Part shown: in pieces, positions 48,077-57,263 of the stretch | How the letters are laid out: every line of letters starts with the position of its first letter | Position numbering within the stretch: the first letter of the stretch is position 1 | Origin: an uncultured Oscillospiraceae bacterium | GTDB taxonomy: Bacteria > Bacillota > Clostridia > Oscillospirales > Ruminococcaceae | Length of the DNA stretch: 64,000 nucleotides | Assembly: GCA_910579175.1 (NCBI GenBank) | Contig: CAJTTB010000013.1 | Coordinates: 10,448 to 74,447 of the forward strand | Direction: 5' to 3' | Made by a program: the position numbers and the translations under genes | The notes under the pieces: model-generated | Seen by the model: only the letters and a program-made list of their open reading frames with translations | What the model was told of the DNA's origin: nothing | Databases searched by the model: none

Positions 48077-49441
48077 ATGGCTAATGCAATTTCTCAGATT
48101 ACTCCACAAATTTTAAAATATTCTGATTATAGCATTCAAAATGATAAAATTGACCCAGAATTATATACAAAATATGAGGTAAAACGCGGTTTGCGCGACA
48201 TCAACGGAAAAGGTGTTTTGACAGGCTTGACCGAAATTTCAAAAATCAAATCCTATACCATTGAAGATGGTGATATGATTCCCTGTGAAGGAAAGCTCTC
48301 TTATCGAGGCGTGGACGTAGAGGAAATTGTAAAGGGATTTATTACAGAAAAGCGCTTTGGCTTTGAAGAAACTACATTTTTACTGCTGTTTGGAGCGCTG
48401 CCCAATCAAGAAGAATTAGAAGAATTTAAAAACGTATTGGCGGAATATCGTACATTACCAACCAGTTTTGTTCGTGATATTATTATGAAAGCACCTAGCT
48501 CTGATATGATGAACACATTGGCTAGAAGTGTTTTAACGCTGTATTCTTATGATGATAAGGCAAATGATACCTCTATCCCAAATGTACTGCGCCAATGTCT
48601 ACAATTGATTTCTCTGTTTCCATTGCTATCTGTATATGGATACCAAGCGTATAACCACTATGAAAAAGGGCAAAGCCTATTTATTCATTCCCCTATACCA
48701 GAATTGTCCACCGCAGAAAATATTCTACACCTCTTGCGTCCAGATAGCCAATATACAGAATTGGAAGCAAGAATTTTAGATGTTGCACTCGTTCTCCATG
48801 CAGAACATGGAGGAGGTAATAACTCCACCTTTACCACACGCGTTGTTACTTCTTCTGGTACAGATACTTATTCTACCATGGCAGCGGCACTGGGCTCTCT
48901 AAAAGGTCCAAAACACGGTGGAGCAAATATCAAAGTTATGCAGATGTTTGAGGATATGAAGCAAACCATCAAAGACTGGAAAGATGAAGAAGAAGTCAAA
49001 AGATACCTAAAGGCATTACTAAACAAAGAAATCTTTGATAAAGCTGGCTTGATTTATGGAATGGGACATGCTGTATATTCCATTTCAGACCCACGTGCAA
49101 AGGTGTTTAAATCCTTTGTACAGAGTTTATCTGAAGAAAAAAATATGCACGATGAATTTGCACTTTATTCTTTGGTGGAACGCTTGGCACCAGAAGTAAT
49201 CGCAGAAGAACGCAAAATTTACAAGGGTGTTAGCGCCAATGTTGACTTCTACAGCGGATTTGTATATCACATGTTGGGACTTCCTGAAGAATTATATACA
49301 CCAATTTTTGCAATCTCTAGAATTAGCGGTTGGAGTGCTCACCGTCTAGAAGAATTGATCAATGCTGGCAAGATCATTCGTCCAGCTTATAAGAGTGTAG
49401 GTCATAAACAACCCTACATACCATTATTTGAAAGAACATAA
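48077..49441 (+). CDS. gltA: citrate synthase
   Basis: Condenses acetyl-CoA and oxaloacetate. Active-site residues are visible: His in LHAEHGGGNNSTF, His in GMGHAVYSISDPRA and Asp in NVDFYSGF, with GPKHGGAN between. 454 residues with an N-terminal extension fits the longer citrate synthases of Clostridia. AGGAGG precedes the ATG. No aconitase or isocitrate dehydrogenase is adjacent. It likely feeds glutamate synthesis in an incomplete TCA pathway. Confidence 0.95.
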   Translation: MANAISQITPQILKYSDYSIQNDKIDPELYTKYEVKRGLRDINGKGVLTGLTEISKIKSYTIEDGDMIPCEGKLSYRGVDVEEIVKGFITEKRFGFEETTFLLLFGALPNQEELEEFKNVLAEYRTLPTSFVRDIIMKAPSSDMMNTLARSVLTLYSYDDKANDTSIPNVLRQCLQLISLFPLLSVYGYQAYNHYEKGQSLFIHSPIPELSTAENILHLLRPDSQYTELEARILDVALVLHAEHGGGNNSTFTTRVVTSSGTDTYSTMAAALGSLKGPKHGGANIKVMQMFEDMKQTIKDWKDEEEVKRYLKALLNKEIFDKAGLIYGMGHAVYSISDPRAKVFKSFVQSLSEEKNMHDEFALYSLVERLAPEVIAEERKIYKGVSANVDFYSGFVYHMLGLPEELYTPIFAISRISGWSAHRLEELINAGKIIRPAYKSVGHKQPYIPLFERT

Positions 49442-49449
49442 CACAATGA

Positions 49450-49482
49450 AAAACCTCCTAGAAAAGTTATCTAGGAGGTTTT
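49450..49482 (+). terminator. terminator of gltA
   Basis: A perfect 13-bp stem (AAAACCTCCTAGA and complement) with a 7-nt loop and a short T run, 9 nt past the stop. Confidence 0.88.
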
Positions 49483-49489
49483 CTAATAC

Positions 49490-49522
49490 AAAAAACTGGC
49501 TTGCTATGGATAGACAAGCCAG
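49490..49522 (-). terminator. terminator of the rlmB-radical SAM operon
   Basis: CTGGCTTG-N11-CAAGCCAG followed by TTTTTT on the minus strand, about 75 nt past the DUF2344 gene. Confidence 0.88.
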
Positions 49523-49598
49523 ATAACAATTCATCTTCAAAGATATTTTTTAGCTCAATCTAGAATGATACTCTTTACTTACTAAAAAACAATGGCAA

Positions 49599-50306
49599 CT
49601 ATTCAAATATCTGATTGTCTTGTAAATAAATTTGCTTTCTCAATATCTGTACAATCACTTCATCAGGATATCTCTGTAAAAAAGCGTCTGTCAACAGGGT
49701 CGGATTGATATTTTTCTGTCCCGCTGTAAATACCATATGGTAAACAATCCGATCCGCTAACCGCTCTTTTGTTAAGATTTCAAATTCAGGTTTTACATCC
49801 ATTGGTTTGGTTCCCTTTTTGGTCTTTTTTATCACAACGATTTCTGACTGATTGCAAAACTCATCAAACTGTTGCTCAAAATCTGTAACATCTTCTGGAA
49901 GAAAGGTTATTGCATAAGAAGCCTTTGCAATCTCCTGAGGTTTATGATTTTGCAGTGCAATCTTCACCACCTGAATATCCACAGGAAGTGCCTGATTTAG
50001 TTGGGTTTTCATCCGTTCAAAGTCTACCAGTTGGGTCAAACGCAGATCCATCGCCTCGCATTCACTTTCATAACCAAGTGCCAAGGGCAGTGCAAAGGTC
50101 ATATACATATGGGGATTAAATCCCTGTGTATACCAAACAGGGATTTTTGCACGCTTTAGTGAACGCTGCATACATCGGGTTATATCCAGATGTGAGATAT
50201 ATTTTGCGCGCCCTTTCTTTTGATAAAATACCCGTATATTGGGCATTTCCAAAATCTTTCGGTTATTTTCTGCCGTATTGAGTGGATTTACTTGTAGATT
50301 ACTCAA
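49599..50306 (-). CDS. DUF2344 (TIGR03936) radical SAM-linked protein
   Basis: About 235 residues of a family always found beside, or fused to, the radical SAM protein upstream. The opening NIRVFYQKKGRAKYISHLDI and TQGFNPHMYMTFALPLALGYES are diagnostic. Function is unknown; a tRNA or nucleotide modification role has been guessed from context. The start is probably a TTG at 50306: AAAGGGGG is 8 nt upstream and it overlaps the radical SAM stop, implying coupling. An ATG at 50246 begins the conserved domain but has a poor ribosome site. Confidence 0.85.
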   Translation of the reverse strand: MSNLQVNPLNTAENNRKILEMPNIRVFYQKKGRAKYISHLDITRCMQRSLKRAKIPVWYTQGFNPHMYMTFALPLALGYESECEAMDLRLTQLVDFERMKTQLNQALPVDIQVVKIALQNHKPQEIAKASYAITFLPEDVTDFEQQFDEFCNQSEIVVIKKTKKGTKPMDVKPEFEILTKERLADRIVYHMVFTAGQKNINPTLLTDAFLQRYPDEVIVQILRKQIYLQDNQIFE

Positions 50307-52143
50307 CGCATTTTCCCCCTTTATATTCCAGTAGTTGGCTTGCTCCACATCCCGCACATTGTTCACGGCAGTTTGGTGTTGTCACTGCCTGTTGTGCCTT
50401 TATCCACTCCCGGTGTAAAAACGCTTCACTGACTCCATAATCCAGATGATTCCAAGGGAATATTTCACCATATTCCCGATGACGATTTGCGTAAAATTCC
50501 ACAGTCAAACCGCATTCTTCCATCGCCTTTAACCAGCGGTCAAAATGAAAGTGTTCATCCCAACTGTCAAAATGACAGCCATTTTTCCAAGCTCGATATA
50601 CCACATCGCATAAACGGCGGTCACCTCTGGCAAATACCGCCTCAAGTACAGAAGTCTTGCTTGCATGGTATTTAAAAGAAATCTTCTTAGAAGTAATATA
50701 ATCTTTTATGTGCATCTGTTTTTGTACAATTGTTTCTAAGCTGTCCTGCCCAAACCACTGAAATGGTGTGAAGGGTTTGGGAACAAAGGTGGAAACAGAT
50801 ACTGTCACATTGACCGCTTTTCCCTTGGTACGGTTTTCCAGATGATAATACAGTCCAATTATCTGTTGTGCAAGGTCAATGATACCCTCACAGTCCTTAA
50901 TGGTCTCGGTTGGAAGTCCCAGCATAAAATACAGTTTTACACTGGTATATCCCCCTTCAAAAGCGATCTTACAGGAAGAAAAAATATCCTCTTCGGTGAT
51001 ATTTTTATTAATGACATCTCTCAGGCGTTGCGTTCCCGCTTCTGGCGCAAAAGTCAAGCCACTTTTACGCACCTTTTTTACCTTTTCTAATAAATCTTCT
51101 GAAAAATTGTCAATGCGCAAAGATGGCAGAGAAAGATTCACTTTATGCTCTACAGAATAATCAATCAATTCTTCTAATAAGTCTGCAATTTTTGAATAGT
51201 CTGAAGTACTCAAAGAAGAGAGTGAAATTTCTTCATAACCAGTTGTTTCACATAAACTCTTCCCTTGAGAACAAAGTACGTCTGGATTTTTTTCACGCAG
51301 AGGACGATAGATAAAACCTGCTTGGCAAAAGCGACAACCACGGATACAACCGCGCATAAGTTCTAACACAGCGCGATCATGAATGGTTTCAACATAAGGG
51401 ACCACAAAGTTTTCTGGATAAAATGTGTGGCTCATATCCTGAACAATGCGCTTTTTAACCGTTTTGGGAGCTGGATCTTTTGCTGTAATCGCCTGTATTG
51501 TACCATCTTCATGATAAGACACTTCATAAAAAGACGGAACATAAACCCCTTCTATCTGACAAGCCTGTTGTAAAAACTGTTGCTTATTCCAACCCAACTG
51601 TTTTGCTTTTCGATATAGGTCAACCAGTTGTACAATCACATCTTCCCCTTCTCCAAGCATAAATAAATCCACAAAATCCGCAAGTGGTTCTGGATTGCAC
51701 GCGCAAGGTCCTCCAGCAACCACTAAATTTTTCAGCCGTGTTCTATCCTTTGCATAAACGGGTATCTTTCCCAAATCCAACATATTTAGCACATTGGTAA
51801 AGGAAAGCTCATATTGTAGGGTAAACCCAATGATATCAAATTCCGAAATGGGGTCAAAGCTCTCCAACGCATAAAGTGGAATATCGGCATAACGCATTTC
51901 ATTTTCCATATCTGTCCAAGGAGCAAAAACCCGCTCACACCAACAGTAATCCTGTTGATTTAACAGAGAATATAAAATTTTCATGCCCAGGTGGGACATA
52001 CCCACCTCATAAGTGTCGGGAAAACAAAAGGCAAAGCGCACCTCAACTTGTGTTTTATCCTTGGTGATGCTATTGACCTCTCCTCCGACATAGCGTCCTG
52101 GCTTTTGTACATTTAATAAAATGTGTTCCAATTGATTTTTCAA
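50299..52143 (-). CDS. TIGR03960-type radical SAM protein
   Basis: 614 residues. An N-terminal cobalamin-binding-like Rossmann domain (about 20-190, with FDIIGFTLQYELSFTN and VAGGPCACNPEP) precedes the radical SAM core with CIRGCRFC binding [4Fe-4S]. The C terminus carries a second Cys cluster, CREQCAGCGA. The start codon is TTG, 7 nt after AAAGGAAG. It lies 24 nt after the pseudo-ATPase gene and overlaps DUF2344. The family is common in Clostridia and uncharacterised. Confidence 0.92.
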   Translation of the reverse strand: MKNQLEHILLNVQKPGRYVGGEVNSITKDKTQVEVRFAFCFPDTYEVGMSHLGMKILYSLLNQQDYCWCERVFAPWTDMENEMRYADIPLYALESFDPISEFDIIGFTLQYELSFTNVLNMLDLGKIPVYAKDRTRLKNLVVAGGPCACNPEPLADFVDLFMLGEGEDVIVQLVDLYRKAKQLGWNKQQFLQQACQIEGVYVPSFYEVSYHEDGTIQAITAKDPAPKTVKKRIVQDMSHTFYPENFVVPYVETIHDRAVLELMRGCIRGCRFCQAGFIYRPLREKNPDVLCSQGKSLCETTGYEEISLSSLSTSDYSKIADLLEELIDYSVEHKVNLSLPSLRIDNFSEDLLEKVKKVRKSGLTFAPEAGTQRLRDVINKNITEEDIFSSCKIAFEGGYTSVKLYFMLGLPTETIKDCEGIIDLAQQIIGLYYHLENRTKGKAVNVTVSVSTFVPKPFTPFQWFGQDSLETIVQKQMHIKDYITSKKISFKYHASKTSVLEAVFARGDRRLCDVVYRAWKNGCHFDSWDEHFHFDRWLKAMEECGLTVEFYANRHREYGEIFPWNHLDYGVSEAFLHREWIKAQQAVTTPNCREQCAGCGASQLLEYKGGKCVE

Positions 52144-52167
52144 AAATACACTTCCTTTATTCTCTTA

Positions 52168-54588
52168 TCACAATTTTGTCATACGCTGGAGTGCAATACA
52201 AACTACAAATGAAATAACTTCATAAATACATAAGGTAAAATTGGTTAATTGATTAAGTCCATTTAAGATAGTAAATGCAGTAAACAATAAAATCCCTACA
52301 CCAATGGAGAAAAAATGGATCATAACACCCAATTGAATTGGCTTTATCAACCTCTTTGCATACAAAGCAGAATAAACATAAGCTGAAAAGGTTCCGTTGT
52401 TGGACACCGAACCGCTGACATGTTCTTTGGTATAACTGATATCGTTTACTTCTTTATGCAGTACAGATGGAATAATTTTAAATGCTCGCTCTGGTATCGC
52501 ATAGACATCTGCCAATTGTTTTTGTGTCAAAAAGGGATCAACTGTTTTGACAATACAGGTGACATCATTGTTGTATAAATCAATTAGTATATCTCGAACA
52601 TCTTCATTATGTTTTAAACCAAATACAAAAGCTGCACTCAATTCTCCCCCTGTAGATAAATAGACAATATTTTTGTCTTCACCTGATGAAATATTTTGTT
52701 GCTCATAATTTCTTGTTGGTACATCAATGTTGTGATTGATCATCAGTTCTCTAGAGCCTATCAATACTCTGCGGTCCTTCATCCATGCAGATATGCCCAT
52801 ACCATCTTCATAAATAACGGTGTCAACTGGTTGTAAAAAATCTTTTCTACCATTGATAATATTTAAAAATACACCACTTAAAATGCTGTGTGTTTCATAT
52901 AAGACACTGGTTGCATCTAAAATTGCGCGATCGATTGCCATATTGGTAAACGTTTTGATTCCATACAAGATGACATTTTCCGGTTCAAATAATGTATCGG
53001 CATGAATGATAATGGAATTGACATCCCCAAAATTATCAACTGCATTGTAACCCAATACCGCGCACCCCAATCGGGAAAGGTCTTTTGAAGCAGTATAAAG
53101 CGGATAATTTACCATCACCAAGGGAATCACTCCGCTACCGATAATTAAAATTCCAGTAAAAGCAGTAAGCGCTACAAAAATATCAAAACCTATCATCAAA
53201 GCTACCATCGCTACAATCAAGGCAATTCCACAGACCAATGGAAGCACCGTTTTGGCAATTCGGTCACTGGTATCCTCGCTAAAGGATTCATTGAAAAAGT
53301 CCGATAAAAAAGGGGTCTTTTTATTATAAATCAAGCAGGGATAATCATTGAGCGCATTTTTAGTCAATTCATCTGCCAAGTTTTGCTGATTCATAATCGT
53401 AACAGAATACTTTTCTGAAGAGCCAGAGATAAATCGAAAATTGATTTCTATTCTGCGAAACGCAATCAACTTCCCTACCATAACTGAAATCAGTACAATT
53501 ATCAAGAAAGGAACATATAAATACACAAATTGATGATTGATTCTCTCTGGCGCGGATAATATAAAACCATTAAAAAAACACATTACCAACATTGTAATAC
53601 TATAAAGTGAGTTTCTCCCTGGATTGCGCTTAAATAGATGTTTTAAACCGTCTAACAACAAGTCAAAACAAATCCCACAGGCAAATATCAAACAGGACAA
53701 TTGCGCCACACAATAAGGTAATGGGTTTTGTCTGGGATCTAAGATTACAAATGGATTTCGTACAGGCAGCTTATCCAAACAGCTCAGTCCAATGCTGAAT
53801 AAAAATAATCCAGAGAGGACTCCCAATTTCACCTGCACAGTTCTCTTAAGTGATTGAATCGCTGTCTTTGCCTGTTTGGTTTGTACAGGCACAGTATATT
53901 CCTCCGGTTGCTCTTCTGATTGTGCACCATCTGTCTGTTCTTGCCCAGCGTGTTTTTTCCACTCTTGGATATGCTTCATAGAAAGAGGTGTGTCCTGTTG
54001 TGACTCTTCCACCACTGGAACATCATCTGTGGGGGTTTGACCTGGAATATACTCTTTGATCAATGTACTGTTTTTTTTCATGGTGGAAGTTTGTACCTCT
54101 TTGGTGTATTCACGTTTGGTCTCTTCATGCACCTCAATTGGCTGTGTCATAGAAAATAAGGGTTTCAAACGAAAGTTTTTAATCTGTTTTTCTCGGTTCT
54201 TGCGCAGTGCCATATATTTTAAATGAGAAGTGGACTGCATAATTTGGCGTATCTCTTCTTTTTCCTCAGCTTCTTGTTGCTTTAACCTTTGTAAATTTTG
54301 TTCATTGTCTATGAGTTCTTTGGAAAATTCAGAAGTTGCTTGCTGTTGTACCTGTGCTTCATGTTGTTTTAATAGTATATCTGCTTGCGCTTCATCTTGT
54401 AGTTGTTTTTGCTGCTCTTGTTGAAGCAATTCCGCTTCAGGCTCTTTTTTTAAAATCTCGTCTAACAGTGCTTGTGTGTCATATTTTTTCATCGTATCTG
54501 TATAGTCTTCAATGTCTTTTGAATTCTCTCGCACCTCTTTTAAATGGTACAAGATATCTTCAATTTGATATTCATCCTTTTTTGACAT
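52168..54588 (-). CDS. pseudo-P-type ATPase with long coiled-coil N terminus
   Basis: 806 residues. Residues 1-245 are polar, rich in Gln/Glu/Lys and coiled-coil prone. Then come about eight membrane segments and cytosolic domains laid out like a P1B-type metal ATPase. The catalytic parts are lost: the CPC helix reads GSGVIPLVMVNYP (484-496), the DKTGT phosphorylation site reads HADTLFEPE (529-537), and the TGDN position reads KTVDPFLT (681-688). The GMGISAWMKDRRVLIGSRELM stretch (596-616) still matches the nucleotide-domain end. It should not pump by the normal cycle. It sits 15 nt after rlmB and before the radical SAM gene. I recall similar hypothetical proteins in related Clostridia but no assigned function. 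Confidence 0.75.
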   Translation of the reverse strand: MSKKDEYQIEDILYHLKEVRENSKDIEDYTDTMKKYDTQALLDEILKKEPEAELLQQEQQKQLQDEAQADILLKQHEAQVQQQATSEFSKELIDNEQNLQRLKQQEAEEKEEIRQIMQSTSHLKYMALRKNREKQIKNFRLKPLFSMTQPIEVHEETKREYTKEVQTSTMKKNSTLIKEYIPGQTPTDDVPVVEESQQDTPLSMKHIQEWKKHAGQEQTDGAQSEEQPEEYTVPVQTKQAKTAIQSLKRTVQVKLGVLSGLFLFSIGLSCLDKLPVRNPFVILDPRQNPLPYCVAQLSCLIFACGICFDLLLDGLKHLFKRNPGRNSLYSITMLVMCFFNGFILSAPERINHQFVYLYVPFLIIVLISVMVGKLIAFRRIEINFRFISGSSEKYSVTIMNQQNLADELTKNALNDYPCLIYNKKTPFLSDFFNESFSEDTSDRIAKTVLPLVCGIALIVAMVALMIGFDIFVALTAFTGILIIGSGVIPLVMVNYPLYTASKDLSRLGCAVLGYNAVDNFGDVNSIIIHADTLFEPENVILYGIKTFTNMAIDRAILDATSVLYETHSILSGVFLNIINGRKDFLQPVDTVIYEDGMGISAWMKDRRVLIGSRELMINHNIDVPTRNYEQQNISSGEDKNIVYLSTGGELSAAFVFGLKHNEDVRDILIDLYNNDVTCIVKTVDPFLTQKQLADVYAIPERAFKIIPSVLHKEVNDISYTKEHVSGSVSNNGTFSAYVYSALYAKRLIKPIQLGVMIHFFSIGVGILLFTAFTILNGLNQLTNFTLCIYEVISFVVCIALQRMTKL

Positions 54589-54603
54589 AAAGCATCTCTC
54601 CCA

Positions 54604-55371
54604 CTACCGTTTTAAAGAGATTCCCAGCCTCTGTCTGGAAATTTCATACATCAATACACCTGCTGCCACCGAAGCATTTAAAGAATTAATCTGCCCATTC
54701 ATTGGCAGGCTAACAATAAAGTCAGACTGTTCTTTTACTAAACGAGAAACCCCTTTCCCTTCTGAACCAATAATCAATGCAACCCCCCCAGCATAATCCA
54801 TTTGACACCAAGGTGTTCCATCCATATCCGCAGTATAGATCCAGATTTGTTGTTGTTTTAGTTTTTCAATTGTCTGTACTAAATTAGCTACTCTGCAAAC
54901 TGGCACGACACTGGCAGCTCCAGCAGATGTTTTATAAACAATTTGCGTCAAACTTGCACTTCTGCGCTTTGGTATCACCACTCCATGCACGCCAACTGCC
55001 TCTGCTGTACGAATGATTGCACCCAAATTGTGAGGGTCCTCAATTTCATCACAGATCAGCAAAAAAGGTGGTTGCTGTTTTTCTTGTGCAATTTTTAAAA
55101 TATCCTCTAAGGAAACATATTCCGCAACACTTGTAATCGCAACGACTCCCTGGTGGTTTATATGTTCACTTAAATCATCCAGCTTTTGTGCTGTTACTTG
55201 TTTGATAACAATCCTTTGTTCTCTTGCCAAAGCAATCAATTGATTCATACTTCCTCCAGTAAAGGATGATTGCACATAAATTACATCAATTTGTTGTTTG
55301 GATTTTAATGCTTCTATTACAGCATTTCTACCTGAAATGACATCAGTTCGATGTTTTTTTGGTTGTTTCAA
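54604..55371 (-). CDS. rlmB: TrmH/RlmB-family 23S rRNA 2'-O-methyltransferase
   Basis: SPOUT methyltransferase of 255 residues. An N-terminal L30e-like substrate domain (SGRNAVIEAL) leads to the knotted SAM domain with CDEIEDPHNLGAIIRTAEAVG, IIGSEGKGVSRLV and LPMNGQINSLNASVAAGVLMYE. These match RlmB (2'-O-methyl G in 23S rRNA), though exact target assignment within the family is uncertain. It is first of a four-gene run with the pseudo-ATPase and radical SAM pair. Confidence 0.92.
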   Translation of the reverse strand: MKQPKKHRTDVISGRNAVIEALKSKQQIDVIYVQSSFTGGSMNQLIALAREQRIVIKQVTAQKLDDLSEHINHQGVVAITSVAEYVSLEDILKIAQEKQQPPFLLICDEIEDPHNLGAIIRTAEAVGVHGVVIPKRRSASLTQIVYKTSAGAASVVPVCRVANLVQTIEKLKQQQIWIYTADMDGTPWCQMDYAGGVALIIGSEGKGVSRLVKEQSDFIVSLPMNGQINSLNASVAAGVLMYEISRQRLGISLKR

Positions 55372-55685
55372 TCTTATCTTCCTTTTTTATTTTTTATTTT
55401 AATGTATTTTCCAAATTTTGTAATTCTTATATGAGTATACATAAGTTTATTATAACATAATTAGATTGGATTTGACAAACCTTTTAAATATTTTTAAAAT
55501 TTAAACAGCGAAATGGGAAAATAAACGATCAGATAAAAAAACCCTCTCTAAAAGTCCCATACAAGATATAGTAGTAGAAGCATTTTTAGTTTTTCAACAA
55601 AAACCACACTATACTATTTGTATTCATGAAAATTTCACATTTTCCAACATGATTTCTAAAAAATGTAAAATGAATCATTCTCGAG

Positions 55686-55737
55686 TTTTCCACACTTTCA
55701 ACCAAGTTTTCAACATATTTTCAAAAAGTTTTCCACA
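55686..55737 (+). promoter_or_regulatory. cluster of DnaA-box-like 9-mers
   Basis: TTTTCCACA (55686-55694), TTTTCAACA (55707-55715) and TTTTCCACA (55729-55737), all in one orientation and 21-22 bp apart. Each differs from TTATCCACA by one or two bases. They lie in a 475-bp gap (55372-55846) that holds no gene, between rlmB and a small divergent gene. Confidence 0.4.
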
Positions 55738-55846
55738 AGATTAGTTTCTATTCTCCCCCAAAGACCTGAAAAATTTTTTACAATCTGTATATTTTTTATC
55801 CTATCAGACAACAATTCTCTTGTATACAAAACGATAGGTGGTGGAA

Positions 55847-56116
55847 ATGTTGATCAAAGGTGTGAACAAACGAATCATTGAAGTATTAAACCCAGAAGAT
55901 GAATATTTTGAAAAGGTTGTATTTTTTTTAAATCCAGAATATCCAAATAGTCAAGCAATTCTTTCTGAAAAAACACAATCTTATTTGACCAAACTTTCAG
56001 GTCAGGTGAAAAAGAAAAAGAAATTAAAACGAAAATGGATACTGGCAGGACAACTCTTTAGTGCTGCTGCTGTGGGCGCTGCCGCTACATTTTTTGCCGC
56101 TTCTATTTTATTTTAA
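55847..56116 (+). CDS. small protein with C-terminal membrane anchor
   Basis: Function unknown. About 89 residues: a conserved-looking head (MLIKGVNKRIIEVLNPEDEY), a basic stretch KKKKKLKRK and a C-terminal hydrophobic, Ala-rich segment (about 65-88), so probably tail-anchored with the N terminus inside. The ATG at 55847 has GGTGG before it; three upstream codons are open. Similar short proteins occur in other Clostridia as far as I recall, often beside cell-envelope or sporulation genes. Confidence 0.55.
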   Translation: MLIKGVNKRIIEVLNPEDEYFEKVVFFLNPEYPNSQAILSEKTQSYLTKLSGQVKKKKKLKRKWILAGQLFSAAAVGAAATFFAASILF

Positions 56117-56271
56117 TTTGTCAAAACAGCCAATCGCTTCTTGTGCCATTGGTTGTTTTTTTATCGAAGGATTTGTAAGCCTCTATTGACTAAGAATTGA
56201 TTAGAGATTTTAAAACGATTCTATTTTTGATATAAATTTGTTTCAAAAATTCTTCTTTCTTTCAAAAAAGA

Positions 56272-56299
56272 TTGTATTTTACTTTATTTTTTCTAAAAT
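56272..56299 (+). promoter_or_regulatory. promoter of the DUF1638-corrinoid operon leader
   Basis: TTGTAT, 16 nt, TAAAAT, giving a predicted leader of about 140 nt before the DUF1638 start. Confidence 0.5.
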
Positions 56300-56345
56300 A
56301 GTTTTGATAGCCGATTTGTTATCAAACAAATTGATTTTTTATTAT

Positions 56346-56390
56346 GGAGCCGCCAACTTGGTTGGCGATTGCCCAATAATAAAAAATATA
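56346..56390 (+). repeat. dispersed two-hairpin element, copy B (in DUF1638 leader)
   Basis: CGCCAAC-TTG-GTTGGCG (56351-56367), then ATTG-CC-CAAT (56368-56377), then AATAATAAAAAATAT. Same layout as 12105-12152. The last pair of the second stem is G-C here and C-G there. Confidence 0.55.
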
Positions 56391-56401
56391 CCTTTTATTT
56401 T

Positions 56402-56422
56402 TGTGCCCACAGGCACATTTTT
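56402..56422 (+). terminator. terminator-like hairpin in the DUF1638 leader
   Basis: TGTGCC-CACA-GGCACA followed by TTTTT, ending 25 nt before the start codon. Inside a leader it would act as an attenuator rather than a gene end. Confidence 0.6.
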
Positions 56423-56446
56423 AATTAAAGATTATTGGAGGTATTT

Positions 56447-57178
56447 ATGAACATCCATATTATCTCATGCCAAGTATTTTACCGTGATATCAGCTATCTT
56501 GCCGCCTTATCCGAACATACTACGACAGTTACCTGGATGGAGCAAGGGCTTCATGATACACCTGATATCCTGCGAAAAAAAATCATAGAAGAAATTGATA
56601 AAATTGAGTATGGTGTTGAACATCACCTATTCAAACACAATCCCGATGTCATTGTTTTGGGATATGGATTGTGTTCCAATGGAATTGTAAGTATTCGTTC
56701 TAAAACCATTCCCATTGTGGTACCACGCACAGACGACTGTATTGGTATTTTTTTGGGTTCTCAGCAAACATATTTAGAACTTTTTAAAAGATATTCAGGT
56801 ACTTACTGGCTCAACAATGGTTGGATAGAAAGTGCATTTTTACCCACGCCATCCAATTATGAAAAACTGCGAGAACAATACATAGCGCAATATGGAGAAG
56901 ACAGTGCTGAATTTTTGATGGAACAAGAAGTCTCTTGGGCTGAAAAATACCACTACTGTGGTTATATTATCTCTCCTGTTTATGATTCCATCCAAAAACA
57001 AAACTTTGCCCGGGAAATAGCACAGTATCACCATTGGGAATTTTTGACCTTTACTGGAAATCATCAAATCTTAAGTCATTTGCTAAATGGTATCTTTTTG
57101 ACCGATGAAGTACTTATCTGTTCCCCAGGAACTGAGATCGTTCCCAGTTATGACGAAAGAAAAATTTTGGCAAAATGA
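56447..57178 (+). CDS. DUF1638 family protein
   Basis: 243 residues, cytosolic, with family stretches at the N terminus (IHIISCQVFYRDI), in the middle (PDVIVLGYGLCSNGI, VPRTDDCIGIFLGS) and at the C terminus. Conserved cysteines and the RTDDCI segment suggest a metal or corrinoid-related site. DUF1638 genes commonly accompany corrinoid methyltransferase genes in anaerobes. The ATG at 56447 follows GGAGG. It heads a run with a PocR/AraC regulator and a corrinoid protein. Confidence 0.8.
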   Translation: MNIHIISCQVFYRDISYLAALSEHTTTVTWMEQGLHDTPDILRKKIIEEIDKIEYGVEHHLFKHNPDVIVLGYGLCSNGIVSIRSKTIPIVVPRTDDCIGIFLGSQQTYLELFKRYSGTYWLNNGWIESAFLPTPSNYEKLREQYIAQYGEDSAEFLMEQEVSWAEKYHYCGYIISPVYDSIQKQNFAREIAQYHHWEFLTFTGNHQILSHLLNGIFLTDEVLICSPGTEIVPSYDERKILAK

Positions 57179-57263
57179 CATGGTAATATTTTTATAAAAT
57201 TAGTAACATCCTTATAGCTTTCTCACTATAAATTGGATAAAATAAAGAACGTAGGTGATAAGA

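Noticed and set aside
55838..56116. Cobalamin, SAM or glycine riboswitch in the 55-57 kb gaps
   Set aside because: No conserved core words of those riboswitch classes were found by eye; only the two-hairpin element and attenuator-like stem are supported.
56238..56450. 70-codon ORF through the DUF1638 leader
   Set aside because: It has no ribosome site and runs across the hairpins and the terminator-like structure.
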